A stretch of 64,000 nucleotides of DNA from Diphasiastrum complanatum (taxonomy: Eukaryota; Streptophyta; Lycopodiopsida; Lycopodiales; Lycopodiaceae): assembly GCA_029204225.1 (NCBI GenBank), contig CM055103.1, positions 46,884,703 through 46,948,702 on the forward strand. The letters are read 5' to 3'. Below are positions 22,731 through 35,340 of this stretch, one piece after another (the stretch's first letter is position 1; each line of letters begins with the position of its first letter). The translations under genes and the position numbers were made by a program. Below the pieces are notes generated by a model, which ran no database searches, was not told where the DNA came from, and saw only the letters and a list, made by a program, of their open reading frames with translations.

Positions 22731-23781
22731 ACCATCAACTATCGAGTAGTCAAGGTACGGCTTATTGGAGCAATCCAATTAGAATATCTAGATGGATCTC
22801 CATATGAAACCTTAGTCAATAGAAGCCATTTACAAAGATACTATGCACCCAACTATAAACCCATCTCTAAATTCCAAATTGTGAAGATTTTATGAATCAT
22901 TAAGATCCAAAACTATCTCTTGATCTTTGGTTATGAATGATAGCACAACTAGCACTATTGGCAATGTAGAAAATCAACTTCTACTTAATGAAAGAGATGT
23001 AAACTCAACAAGATATTGATAAAACATCAAATATATGATAAAACGAAGTTGCTGTCCATACAATAATAGTAAGGTATTCTATTTCACAAGTGTGGATCCG
23101 AATCACAATAAATATGAGCGTTACACACAAGATTGCAAGATATCATTACTATAATGCACCAATAGATAGATGAACTCAAGAGAACTCATGTATAAGCATG
23201 AAATGAGATAAGAGAGAGAGAAGATCTGTCCTCCCACGCTTGTACACTATTTATAACATGTCCATTCCTTATTTTGAATCTTAATTTCCCTCCATGGAAA
23301 TTTCTAGATCAAAAGCCCTATCAATAATATGACTAGATTCAATGTATCTATCATGATCAGAATCTGCGCAAACTCCTTTACTGCTGCCTGTAGACAACTA
23401 TTTTCTTCTCAGCTGCCGTGTGTAATTTTTGGATCCTCCCCATGACATGGTGAATATACATATTACCATTTGTAGGATGTTTGCAATAGCCCTATCCATG
23501 TGTGTATTGTTCACACTTTTTGACAAGAAAGAAGGATTCCGGGAAAAGCTTTGTTGGAGGCTAACCTAATTTTTTGCTTGCTGATTTTTTGAGTTTGTAA
23601 TGCAATTTCAGGCTGAAATTTTCAGCACACAAGGCTTGTAGAAGGGCGAGTTCCTACATCCATCTAATGTGTGGTTTTGATACATTTTGGTGCTGATTTT
23701 TCAGATTTGATACTTGCTAGTTTTTGTGTCTTTTAGGGCACATTTAAGATTTGAAAAACTTTATCTTCTTGGCTGGTTCTT
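22731..23781. other. no recognisable gene; possibly leader or LTR of the following copia fragment
   Basis: No long frame, no clear LTR termini and no primer-binding site. A short GA tract lies at 23212-23222. Confidence 0.3.
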
Positions 23782-24075
23782 ATGGCAAGAGATTTGGGAG
23801 CAATTCGTTCGAGCGAAGATATGTTGGATGACACCAACTATTCTTCATGGAGCTGCAAGATGAGGTTTGGCATCGACGTGATAATCAAGCACTTTCAGTT
23901 CGATCATTGTCTTTCTACAAGTACAAGTTTACATCGGAATGTTGGTATGGTAGAGCATTCTTCTTCTCTTGAGCCATTTGTTTCAAATGATGGATGCATT
24001 AGTGAAGAACTTTATGAGCAAGCTTCTCAAGTTAATGTTTTAGAAAAGGCTGAAATCAAGCATTCTTTGTACTAA
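23782..24075 (+). pseudogene. copia Gag N-terminal fragment
   Basis: 97 codons containing MLDDTNYSSWSCKMRFGI, the LxxxNYxxWxxxM signature near the start of copia Gag. It loses similarity soon after and stops at 24073. Confidence 0.45.
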
Positions 24076-24094
24076 TGGAGGAGGGAAAAGAATC

Positions 24095-24235
24095 ATGTCA
24101 GATTATGTTGACCTTCAATAATATAACCTTTGGGTTGCACCATGTAAATGTCTTCTTCGATAACTCCATTAAGATATGATGTCTATACATTCATTTGATG
24201 TATTTCCAAACATTAGAGAAAATATGGGCCCAAAG
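24095..24235 (-). pseudogene. copia reverse-transcriptase fragment
   Basis: On the minus strand: a stop, then TSYLNGVIEEDIYMVQPKGY, the MDVKTAFLNGxLxEEIYMxQP block of copia RT. Only about 47 codons remain. Confidence 0.7.
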
Positions 24236-24822
24236 AGGGCCCTATAAGAAATGCCATGTAGGAGAGAAAAAATTAACTATAAAGTAATTATAATATCATT
24301 TTCTAACTTCTTTACTCATCTGCTCGCACTACTTTCCATGTAAATGAATGCACCTTAGTTTAGTCACATCAAACTTCACTGGTGTTTAATCACAGTTAAA
24401 ATATAATTTTTCAAAATGCTAAAATATTCCCTCCCAATAGTTGGGAACACTCAAAAATTTGAATTAGGAGTGACATTTCAGAAAAAAGCCTACGCCATCT
24501 CTATCTCCAGCAGAGTCGTTAGCACCATCTCCAGCTTTGTTATTGTCATTGTGTTGTTTGTTACTATACTACTGTACTGATGACAAACCTTTATCATCTT
24601 CATGTGGATCTGTCACCAGAATATGCTCTGCTCAGGATGAGAAATTCAAAGCAACCCAAATTGTCAACTTCTGATATGGTCCGATACAAGGAGGAAAAGC
24701 AAAAACATGTAGATTTATGGTCATAATAAATAGGGATAATCATTTGAATATGGATTTCATATCTAAAATCTTCTCTGTGTTAATATTATGAGTCTAATCA
24801 CGTTTTTTGTATTCTCTTATAG
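24236..24822. other. no assigned feature; one possible upstream exon
   Basis: Around 24594-24725 a frame reads LHVDLSPEYALLRMRNSKQ and continues to a stop. It could be an exon of the gene starting at 24823, but no good splice sites confirm this. Confidence 0.25.
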
Positions 24823-25887
24823 GTGTTGAAAGAAGACCATAACATTCTCTCATGGATATTCAATAGAACATCATATCCTGCCACCATAAAAAATCACATG
24901 GAGGAAGTTCCACTCAATATTCCTGGAATTGGCACTTTCAACATTGAATGGCATTTAGCAAGATATCTGACGACATTAAAAAGTATGTTCAATGTATCTC
25001 ATGGTACTAACTCTAAACACCCTTGTTTGTACTGCATGAAAACAACAAAAGACATGACAAGGAGTACAGGAATATCAAGAGATCGAGAAGATCCTAATTG
25101 GAAACCTGTACTACCGATTCCTCTACGAAATGTTCATATCTGTACATTGCATGCGGAGGTGCGTATTATAGAAAAATAATATATCTTCACATCTTGTTTT
25201 CATGGATTCTGAGCTAAAGACCTCTGCAAAGGAAACTATTTCCAGATTAGAGGATGTGTTGTCCAAAAGAGGCTTACATAAAGGCCACATCAAAATTAAA
25301 AAAGACGACAAGCTTTCAAGTAAAACATGAAATATTCCATGCAAGCCGAGCATTGGAAAACAATCTCAGGTTCAATACACGGTTTGGAAAGAAATTATTG
25401 CAGCAACTCAAGATTTCGAGGAAGAAGGTTCAACTCGTATACACAAAGTAGAAATTTGGAAAAAGTTAGACAACATGGTGAAATACTTGAGAAAAGATAA
25501 ATTTTCAAATATTGATGTTCAAATGATACATAAAACAACCAATGAATTTGTGGATGCAGTTCAAAGTGCATGGGGTGTTGATCATATAACACATTATATG
25601 GTAAGATTTTGATTTTACACTACGATAGACAAACATGTGCAATTAAATTAGATACTTTTAAAACTGATTTAGATTATGTTTTTATGACATGCAGCACATA
25701 TTACGACATCATTCGACATTATTTGCAATAGATAGTGAAAGTCTTAGCATATGGTCATCGCAAGGAATGGAAAAAATCGCATTGGCAAGCAAGAGCGGCA
25801 TTTCATAAAAGTACACAACATGGCGTGACTAGCACAAAAACCAGCTATATATTGCAACTTTTCCAATGGTTTTATAGAAGAATCTAA
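24823..25887 (+). pseudogene. degenerate intron-containing gene of unknown, possibly transposase-like, family
   Basis: The first exon-like frame (24823-25179, 118 codons) opens after an AG. It contains a likely metal site (CLYC in HPCLYCMKT) and ends around ICTLHAEVRIIEK. A second frame (about 25238-25600, one internal TGA near 25330) ends exactly at GTAAGA; an intron of 94 bp (25601-25694, GT..AG) follows. The last exon (25695-25887) contains QARAAFHKSTQHGVT and ends TAA at 25885, but a six-A run at 25771 shifts the frame. A Cys-pair plus HxxxR-type arrangement is compatible with a transposon-encoded protein; that is a guess. It converges on the minus-strand gene ending at 26027, with about 140 bp between the stops. 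Confidence 0.5.
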
Positions 25888-26026
25888 AATTCATCATAAT
25901 ACAAAATCGACAGACTATAAAAAATTTCAAAAAGCATGCAAATTTATACAAGCCAGTAGGCTATAGACACACAATAAAATTTTGTAAATTAAATAAAAAT
26001 ATTTACAAAGTACAATTCAGCAGTAT

Positions 26027-28474
26027 CTAATATGCTTCCGATATTTTTTTTAATGAGAGTTGCAACTTAGAATCATGCAACAATTTTCTTCTTTCGTATG
26101 GATCCAATAGCTCATAGTTTTCATGCTTACTCAGATCAACGTAAGCAACATACACTGCAAAATGAGATGATCTAAATATGGAATTCATTGGTCCATATCC
26201 TAAAATTTTAACCGCAATTGTTTTCTTTACAAAAATTATTTTATGCACCTTATTTAAATTATGTCCTCCAAGAAAATGAGACAGTGCCTTGATTGCCATA
26301 ATCATAGTTTCACCATGTTGATGAAACTTTGAATGGGCAACACTTATCTCATTATTCTTGAAGGACTTCAGATAGTGCCCCAGTGCATGATCTCTTAAAA
26401 ATTCTCCAGCAGAAGATCTCTGCCCTCCTCGACAAATTGTGAAATCATCAAGAAAAATTGTTTCCTGAAATGATAAAAAACAAAGTAAGCTCCAGTATAT
26501 AATCTGACATAACAAATCTACTAGTACTTGATAAGAGACAAAAACTTATGCATTCGGCTTTGTCTTCTCTGATTACTGTCTCTCCATCAATATTATGTCC
26601 ACCTTTCAATGTCAATATTGTTGGTGAATAGACAGTTGGCTGTGGAAATCCAAGTTGACTTTGGATTCTCAGAAACTCCTCTTCAGAAAGTAGATCATCT
26701 TCTTTGTTGCACATTTCCTCCACAACCATTTTCAAACAATCTTTCCCTGAATAAAACTTATCATTATGTACATCGTCAACACCAGGGAGAAGATCATCAG
26801 CATCAAAATCAATTATATCCGAAAATTCATCAAGCTCTTTGTTCAAAATGCAAAGAGTCTCAGCTTCAGTGAAGTTAAAAAGATCCGACATATCCGATAT
26901 TGTCAAAAAGGAATTATTATTTATATTATAAGTAGGCGAAGTGATCAAAGATTTATTAGAAAGAGATAGGGTAGTGGTTGTTCTAGGGCCTATAAAAGTA
27001 GCCCTATTTCGAGTAGGATCAAAATCAGAACAATCATCTAAATTAACACTCGTATCAATAAAAAAAATATCTATATCTACAATCTTTGACTTTTCAGACT
27101 TTGTACCACTAGAAGAAGCTGCTTCAAAAGTGGAGGGCATAGCCTCCAAATCGTCAGAAATATTTAACAAAAGAAAAAAAATAAAACCAGACTGAAAATC
27201 AACAAATCTACATTTTTTATTATGATTTGGAGACTCATCTACAAACTTGAAATCATTATGTAACTTGGTAAACATTCTGTCAAGCTTAGCTTTATAGATA
27301 TGCTTGTCGAGTGCCACCAGGTCTTGATAATGAATCATGTCCTTATTTTGAGATCTGAATAACGGAGTACTGAGCAGGGACTTAAATCTAAGATATATCT
27401 CAAAAAATGCCTCCACACCAGGGCCTTCAGTTATAGAAGGTAGAATAAAAAGAAAAGGAGAAAAAAGAGATTTGAAATAGTCTTGATTGAGTGGCACCCA
27501 TTTCCCTTTATCTTTTTTCCATCTTTGATAATGGAAGCATAAGCTCAACATTTGTTTTTCAATTTGATAATGGAAGCACATGGAAGATATTTTAATTCTG
27601 TATTCTATTTCTCCATATGATCTTTTGTCCCAGCCTTCATCCATAAGTTCAGATAATAAACTATTTGATAAATTTTTGCATACGAACATCGTTGGGGTTT
27701 TGTGTACATTGACACTTAAAAAGAAATCCACAAATATATTGAAGGAAATAAACCAACTCAATCTGACTGTTTTGATATCGTGCTCATTTTTAATGAATTT
27801 TTTACATCATTATATATCTTGCAACAAAATGATTCTGAAACTGTAGCATCTGGTGCAATCCATTCATCACTTTCAAAACTAGGTAATGGAATTGGTACTA
27901 TTTGTCCAAAATTTCCTTTTGTATCAGGAATGTACATTGATTCATAAAAAAAGATCCCATTATCAGCTAGATCTTTTGCTGTTCTACCTCGATATTGCAG
28001 CTATCCAATATCAGTGTGAATAACATCTAACACACCTGCTAAAGATCCACTCGGCTCCCATTCATAAATCTGCTAGAGAAAAATGATCAGATTGGCAAGT
28101 TTACTATTAGATATTTATGAATGACAAAAATCAAAGTATCAAAACTATCAATACTCACAGTTGCTTTTTTTGTGATCCTGACGGTTGAATCCTTGCACAT
28201 TTATCTCTGAATACATATATACATGTTGGACTAGAATTTCAGACATAGATTTTCCTCCTGATGATGTTCTGAAATCCAAAATTTTGGCCTTCCAATAAGA
28301 TCGAAATGGTAGTTTTGACCTTTTCCTTTTTCGAAATGCTCCTCTCGATGATGGATGCATCAAAACCCAAGAGTTTTTAGAATATTTTCTTGGCACCCAT
28401 AATCCATTATCATCTATCTCGTTGAATAGAAGTACAGAGTTGATTGAGGAGCATGGCTTCCTTGATGGCGCCAT
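26027..28474 (-). pseudogene. degenerate multi-exon gene of unknown family, convergent with 24823-25887
   Basis: Minus strand. Exon 1 (28474 to 28159) starts MAPSRKPCSSINS, is basic (RKRKRSK) and ends at a strong donor GTGAGT. Exon 2 starts after CTCTAG near 28072 (QIYEWEPSGSLAGVLDVIH, then one TAG stop) and runs to about 27780. A long frame (27761 to about 26550) contains an acidic, Ser-rich region (about 26700-27120) and ends near GGHNIDGETVIREDK. After an AG near 26465 the final exon encodes FLDDFTICRGGQRSSAGEF and HFLGGHNLNKVHKIIF and stops at 26027. The phase across intron 1 does not agree unless an A-run indel is assumed. I do not recognise the family; length, introns and position suggest the second gene of a DNA transposon or a host pseudogene. 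Confidence 0.45.
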
Positions 28475-28909
28475 TCGTAATTTCCATGCAAAAATCTGAA
28501 ATAATGAACTATGAATTTTTGAAAATCTGCGTAGACAAAAAGCCATGAATTTGAAAAAAAAGTGTTGGCAAAAATTTGAAACACTAATCTATTTGGTGCC
28601 ACAAATTAACTCTGGTTAACCCTGTTAACCATGGTTTGACAATGCATATACATTAATGGTACATTGATTTTCTCATCTCAACCATCTGTCATATTCATTT
28701 TCAATATTTTTGGGTGTCTTTGGGCAGTGATGAGTTGGAAGGGCAGGCCTCATCAACCAATAGCATTTCCACATGTTGTTTGATGAAACAACAATATATT
28801 TAAAAATGGAAAATTCTACGTTACGTAAAACCCCGAAGATAAGGTTTCAATTGGTTCACATGGCAACGAAAATAAGAAAAAAACATAAAATAACATCTTT
28901 TTCAAAGGC
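28475..28909. other. no gene; possible promoter side of the minus-strand gene
   Basis: Contains CTCTGGTTAACCCTGTTAACC near 28611-28631, two overlapping short palindromes (GGTTAACC and GTTAAC), upstream of the minus-strand exon 1. Function unknown. Confidence 0.3.
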
Positions 28910-31550
28910 CCTCGTCGGGCTCTAAGTTTCTCTAATGTCAGCTGCAGCAGCAAATGATAATAAAAGTCGAATAGAAGAATGCTTGACTATTGGACTGAAA
29001 GTCTCAGTGTAATCGACATTGTATATCTAAGAAAATCCTCTGGTGACAAGTCGAGCTTTTCTTCTGTTGATGCTTTCATCTACTTTGTACTTGACTTTGA
29101 AAATCCATTTGCAATCAACTACGTTTCTACTAGCATGTAATTTGACAATCATCCATATTCGGTTCCTGATAAGAGATGAAAACTCTTTATCCATAGCTTT
29201 TTTCTAGAGATCGAAATCGGTCTGACTGAGTGCCTCTTCACAATCGTAGGCTCCTGAACAAGGTAGGCTACAGACTCATCGATATATCTTATAGGCATTC
29301 TGCTAGCTCTTGATGATCTTCTAGGTAATAGAGGAAGTTGATCATTTTCATCATAATGTAGTTGTTGATCTGCAACATCATCATCTTCGGATTTGTCGTT
29401 GATATGTTGTTGGTCAAAAGTAGATGAGTTTGGGCCTTCAATGGGAATAGTCAATTGAGGAACCTCAAAGTTCAATATGTCAGACAAGTCGGCTACATGG
29501 GCTTTTCCTTTTCCCTTGAGATTGATAAACTGATCTTCGATGAAGATGACATCTTGGCTAATGAATATGTTCGACTCGATAGGATCAAACAACTTGTACG
29601 CTTGATCTAAAATAGTGTAGCTGATGAAAATACATTTGATACTCTGGAATTCAAGCTTCTTCCTAAGATCATGAGGAATCTGTGCATAAGCAGTACATCC
29701 CAAAACTTCTCAATTCAATAAAGAAGGTTTGGTACATGTCCAAACTTCGAATGGTGTTTTGTCTAGAGACCTTTAGTAGGACATTTGTTCTGAATTTAGG
29801 TTGTCGTTGAAATAGCTTCAGCCCAGAAGGACTTCAAAAGTGTTGCATGTGATACCATGCACTTTGCCAATTCGACTAAGGTTCTGTTCTTTCTCCTAGC
29901 AAGACCATTTGACTGAGGCAAATAGAAGGTAATGTATTGTTGCTCAATGCCGTTGTTAAGACAATACTCCTTGAATGCGGTGGAGATATATTCTCCCCTA
30001 TTGTTGGACCTCAGTGCTTTGAATATTCTGTCAGTTTGATTTTCTGCATGCTCTTTGAATTGTCTGAACTTGATGAAAGCCTCTCATTTCTGCTTAATGA
30101 AGTAAACAGCTCTTCTTCTTGAAAATTCCTCAATAAAGATAATGAAATACCTTGCATCTAGCAATGATGGATTTTGCGTAGGTCCAGATATATCTGAATG
30201 AACAATATCTAACAAACCTTTTGCTGCATTGCATGCCTATGTCTTGATCTAAAAGGAATCCTAGTCTGCTTTGCAAGGATGCAGCTATGGTAGACATGGA
30301 TATTGACTTTGCCATAAGGGTAGTCGAGATCAAGTGCTAGGGATTGTTGTCTGGACATGTTCGATACAGATGCATAATTCATGTGTCCTAAGCGATGATG
30401 CCATAGTAATGCTTTATTGACAAGAACAGAGATTTTCAAGGCTTGACTAGAATCAGAATAACAATGTGCCAATCTGTATAAGTATCCATGTCTCTTGCCG
30501 AGTGCAATGATCTTATTACTCATATCAATAATTCTGCATTGATCACACTCAAACTCTACCTTATGAATTAAATCTGTAATTCTACTTACTGATAACAGAT
30601 TTGTAGAGAGTTTAGGAACATATAAGACTTTTGATAGTAGTTTGAATTGATTATGCTGGAACCTCAATCTTACAGTACCCTCACCTTCGATATCATCACC
30701 AAGATGAACATACTTAGTTGTGCTGTAAGGCATATAGGAATGAAAAATCTCAGGATGATTGGTCATATGTTGAGTAGCTCCAGAATTTAGAAACCACAAA
30801 TCATTTAAATTCGTGTATTTGTCTTTGACTATAAAAGCGTCTTCGTCCATTTCGACTTCAGGAGATGTTGGAACTGTATTTGCTTGTTGATCAGGTTGCT
30901 TGGCTGCATTCTTTTCTTTGAGAAATCCTGGATCTCATGGTTATTGCATTTGCAATACTTGCAAAGCATCTTCTTCTTTGACGAATGTGGATTCAATGAT
31001 TGTTCTTGACTTTGAGTCTGTATCTGATTCGATGCAATCTGCTTGGAGCTTTTCTGCTTGTGCCGTTTCAAGCCCTTGTTGACATATAGAGCATGAGACA
31101 AAGAGGTAGACGGAGTGTCTTGACTCAAAGTTCTAACTTCTGCTACATGGCCAATCTGATCATCTGCTATATTGAGGATAATAAGCGCAAAAGCTTCACC
31201 AACCTTCAACCTCCATTTCAAGTCTGTTGTGTCGTCTCCAAGCTTCACTTCGATACATGTAATAACATCCCACAACTCGTTGGCGATTAGCAAGGTCTTC
31301 ATCTTAAATTTCCATAAATGATAATTGGATCCACTTAGTTTGTCTACAATAAGACCGCCTTTACTTTGAGAATCCATTTGGAACTTTAGTTTGTCGACGT
31401 TAAGAGAGATATTGTGCTGTGGAAATCAATTCTTTGATATTGAAACAAATTGATTGGAACTGAAGAATTTGATATCGCGAAAGATGTCAAGTATTGGAAC
31501 TTGCGCTCTGATATAGTATTACGCCTTGAAGAATCAACGCTCTGATACCA
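28910..31550 (-). pseudogene. degenerate copia gag-pol, truncated within reverse transcriptase
   Basis: Minus strand, read from 31377 downward. Gag starts MDSQSKGGLIVDKLSGSNYH and ends in a damaged knuckle (CKYCKCNNHEIQDF, last Cys replaced). A protease-like FLNSGATQHMTNHPE follows (Asn for the catalytic-site Asp). The integrase zinc site has HHRLGHMNY then CILAKQ (about 30250-30400). The integrase core (29760-30200) has NNRGEYIS and QQYITFYLPQSNGLARR. The C-terminal part is at 29149-29703. Reverse transcriptase begins DCKW.FKVKYK near 29110 and is cut off at about 28910. Stops and frameshifts are scattered through it. Same family as 9745-12605. Confidence 0.85.
31531..31550 (-). promoter_or_regulatory. 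primer-binding site of the minus-strand copia element
   Basis: TGGTATCAGAGCGTTGATTC directly after the LTR end (TTTCCAACA). Confidence 0.85.
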
Positions 31551-32156
31551 TGTTGGAAAGAGGTGTGTAAAAGATAGGTAGAATAGAATCAAATAAAAAT
31601 AATTTGAATGACAAGAATTTAAAGTTATCGTGTGCAATAGAATAAACTATCTTTCTCTTTCTGTATGCATGACTACGCCTATCAATTTCGAACAGACGAT
31701 AGTGATAAAAATCACGTTCGATCTTGTAGTAACTAACTTTGAAATCATTAGTACTACAATGATTACGTAGCCAAACATTAAGCATTGAATAATCGATCTT
31801 AGGACTTCTCAGAAATTACTTGACGATGAATTAATGCAAGTCGGTGGCTTTGGTCGTAAACAGTCTATCTGCAGATTTAAACATAAACTGTCACTCTACT
31901 AAAATGAATGTAAACTGTCATGCAAAAAATGCGATAGTCTTCACCAACATCAGTTCCTTAACATTTGAGACATCTGGCATTCTACGAAAAAGCCAAAGTA
32001 AGAGAAAATCCCAAAAGACAAAAATCCTGAAAATGCCGACATTGTAAGCCGTTTCTGAGTAGTTATGCAGACTGTAAAAAACATGAAGAAATCATGCAGT
32101 CTGGATAAAAATTGGACAAAGATTAAAATGTCGATTAGTAGGAGAATAATCCAATA
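31551..32156 (-). repeat. 5' LTR of the minus-strand copia element
   Basis: About 606 bp on the minus strand, starting TATTGGATTATTC and ending TTTCCAACA, next to the primer-binding site. It shares blocks with the LTR at 11799-12605. The 3' LTR is lost with the truncation at 28910. Confidence 0.7.
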
Positions 32157-32718
32157 AGTGCCTCATAGAAGCATCCTTACTTATAACATAAGCAATCGCA
32201 TGTAGTGATAGTATTCATACATATGTACGCATCCAATCCATTACCATTATCATATACACAACAATTATCATTATCAAAGACCATCAACGAGGAAGATAGA
32301 ACTATTGTAGGGCGGCCAACAATAGTATCTATGCGTAAAATAAGTATACTTATTATGAAACGTACTCATGCAAGTCATAAGTGCTTGATTTTTTTCAGAA
32401 ATCAAAAGATAGAAATGAAACCATCACATTTCAGGATGGCGGCCAAATTAAACGGTATGAAAGGTGCAATCATTGATCATTATACCATTGAGTAATCATG
32501 AAGGCATTCTACCAAATCACGATGATCTGGCCATAAGCAGGCTGTTGGCCATCATCCCACATGCCATGCAAACAATACATTTTTTGGAAGATAACCTACT
32601 GCGATGGAACAATACTAAAGACTGTTTGTAGTCAGAGATGATTGGCTTGTCGCAGTAGGAGAGGCACAACAAGAGAGAGAGAGAGAAGGCAAGAAGAGTA
32701 GGATTTAGTCTATGTACT
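32157..32718. other. no recognisable feature
   Basis: Short ORFs only, and a small GA tract near 32670-32687. Confidence 0.35.
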
Positions 32719-33197
32719 TGTCATGCCCATGACTGGTCTCGGGTAGCGTGTGATCGGTAGATCAACAACCCGTAAGTTAGTTATAAGGGAATTGGGGCCC
32801 TTATGTTTATAAGGTCATAATTAATGGTTGTCGGCCTAAAATCATGATGGTGAATTCGTATGGGTCTATCAGTGAGTCATTGGGGAATTGGATGATGTGG
32901 CCCAGATAGGCTGCAGAGGTGTCCAATGAGGTGTCATAGTGCACTACTAGTGGTGCATGGGCCTTGGAGGGTATAAGTATACCTATTGGGCTCTCACTAG
33001 TGTATGCTTGATTGCATGACTAGTAGTCGTATGCTGTTGGGGTGATGCCTCATTCGTCTTTGTGATTGATCCATAGCTTGGGGGCTAGATCCGTTCGATC
33101 TAGGTTTGTGGTTGGGTTGGTTTGTCCACCATTCGTTTCCCTTGTGTTGCTTGTGATTGGCATGCTTAGAATAGGATTTTTGGTTTAGGACTTTACA
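32719..33197 (+). repeat. 5' LTR of a gypsy-type element (left arm)
   Basis: 479 bp, starting TGTCATGCCC and ending GACTTTACA, followed by a primer-binding site. Its relatives are the minus-strand LTRs at 49559-50051 (493 bp) and 52355-52625 (partial). Confidence 0.8.
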
Positions 33198-33198
33198 T

Positions 33199-33218
33199 TG
33201 GTATCAGAGCCAATTCTA
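33199..33218 (+). promoter_or_regulatory. primer-binding site of the left-arm gypsy element
   Basis: TGGTATCAGAGCCAATTCTA immediately follows the LTR (one base between). Confidence 0.8.
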
Positions 33219-34238
33219 AACATGTTTTGCCATTGACTTATGCTCAAGATGAAATCTCAAATTATGTGGGGATTTTTCCGTTGTGTGATACGGAAGATAG
33301 CATTTTTTGAGAAGATTGGTGGAGTAAGCAAAAAGTGGTGAAAATTCGAATACCTCTTCCCGAGAATCACTTTTTTGAGGTACATTCGGTTGTGTGGTAT
33401 GTGCGCTACTAGGTATACAATCGATTTGGTTTTTAAGCACTTCAAATCTTTGTTTAGGAAGTAGATTCAGATTTGGCCGATTACTTCATTAGGAGCACTT
33501 TTCTTGTAGCAATGGTTTCAATTAGAGGAAACTGTGGTTTTTATGGTTTTTTGGTTCTTCACATAATAGTGGGTTATGGTTTTTTAGTATTGGTTGTCTT
33601 TTGCTTTTGTGATGAAGCCAAGTTTGGCTTAAGTCCAAGAAAAGGAGGAAAGAGGCTCAATAAGACTAATCTTTTGCTGTAGTGTTGGTGATTTCTTATA
33701 GAGTTTGCATGGCGGATTTTTGGTGATTTACAGGAGTATGCTGCATTTTTGCCACATTAACAATGTTCTGCAGGCTTATGTGAACCAATAAAACCATTCT
33801 TTGGAGGCTATGGGTTACAAGAAAGCCTATCCTGTGTTTCAGGACGAGGCAACCTAAAAATCAAGATTTTTTGGAAAAAATTTGGCAACATGTACCCTAA
33901 CTTTTGGGTCTTGTAAACCCTACTCAATGTAGACCTGTAAGAATGGATTGCCTATGCATTTGTGAAAGCAAAGTAAGGCTAAGCAACAGTAAAAGCGCCC
34001 TACAAGCAATCAGTAATCTGCAAAAACAGCAGAAGAAAGGTATCTAATGCTTCAAGCAAGAGCATAAGCTTGAATATCTTCTATTTTATGTGTAAATAAA
34101 TGAAAAAATAGCAGAAGGTAGCCTCCAGAACCGCGCTCCTCCTATTGCATGCAGTGCGCCCTTTACTCATCTATCTACTTGCAAAAACATTTTAGAAAAG
34201 GGTGTAGAGAAGGCATGCCCCCAGCCATTCTTTTAGGC

Positions 34239-34269
<31 letters not shown>

Positions 34270-34560
34270 GCTCTCTCAGGTTTGGGTTCGGGCCTCTCTG
34301 GTCATGAGTTCTAGAGGCCCAAGGAGCCCATTTTTATGAGGGAAAGGGGAGGGCGTAGGTTAACTAAGTGTTGACAAAATGTTTTGTTAACTAATATATG
34401 TGCATAATTGGTAGAAGTAGGGGGGGGGGGGGGGGGGGTGTGGTTAGAGGTTTTGCCAAGGAGTTTTTGTTTCATTTTTTTAGTTTCCATGGGCACTTCT
34501 TAGTAGTTATAGAGTGTTTGTTTAGGCTTTACGGATTATCGAGTGACATTATGAATATTC
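33219..34560 (+). mobile_element. internal region of the left-arm gypsy element, non-coding
   Basis: Equivalent to 51010-52340 inverted. Only a short hydrophobic frame is present (33473-33682), with no gag motif. It includes a CT tract (34243-34278) and a run of 19 G (34420-34438), both mirrored in the right arm as GA and C tracts. Confidence 0.5.
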
Positions 34561-34564
34561 ACGT

Positions 34565-34672
34565 GACTCATGTTTTAGACCTAGCCCGCACTGATTTAAT
34601 TTTTGGATATGAATGGTTACTTGGTAAATTGTCTTCTCTGGCTATAGATTTTGAGAAACATGTTCTCACTGT
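34565..34672 (+). pseudogene. gypsy protease-RT linker fragment
   Basis: Encodes a stretch containing DLIFGYEWLLGKLSSLAIDF, closely matching 19935-20040 of the gypsy copy upstream. Only about 36 codons remain. The right arm has a different part of the same gypsy family at the equivalent place (47572-47769). Confidence 0.65.
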
Positions 34673-35340
34673 ATATATCGCACCGTGGATCAGCTACAAA
34701 TACATTCAGCCTCGTGCCCTACCCAGGTTCAAATAGCTGCTCCCCACCCTGGATTAGCGAGGAAAAAAGAGCCAGCCACCGGATCTCTTGTGGCAAAAAA
34801 GGCTTCTAAATCGTGAGAGAGAGATAGATACCAACTGAGGCAGGGTCTAGATCGCTCCTCATCTGCCTAACAACAATTCATTCACCATTGCTGCCTTGTA
34901 GGTAACCTACAACAGAAGTTCCACCAAGTTTTATCCAAACAGGACTATACACCTGGAGTTCAGCAGGGTAAAAGTGCACTTTCAAATCCAGAATCAACCA
35001 CACTCTAACGCCCCACCTGTCGGTTGAGCCAGCGCAATTCATAGCACTTGCCACAGTCTGTGGAGTAACCCATGTTGTCAGCAAAGTAGCAAGAGAGGGT
35101 TAGCATCATAAGGAAAGCGGATCACAGAGGGATCTGTCAGGCTGACGGCCGTCCACTTGCTTTCACCACTCTCATTGAGCTACAAAAAAAAAAAATAGCT
35201 ACTGAACAACAAACCGTCCACTAGACTTCACAGCTTAATCATGTTCAATAAACGTGATTGCAGGTCAGGAACTAACTATCTAACGACTGGTTCAAAGCAA
35301 TCTAGGAGTTCAAATCAACCTCTCCATGCGAATTTTGGTC
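34673..35340. other. left-arm-specific sequence, nothing recognised
   Basis: Not found in the right arm. No long frame or family. Confidence 0.4.

Noticed and set aside
33473-33682. Hydrophobic small membrane protein
   Set aside because: A single frame inside a gypsy internal region, with its inverted counterpart broken; no independent evidence of coding.
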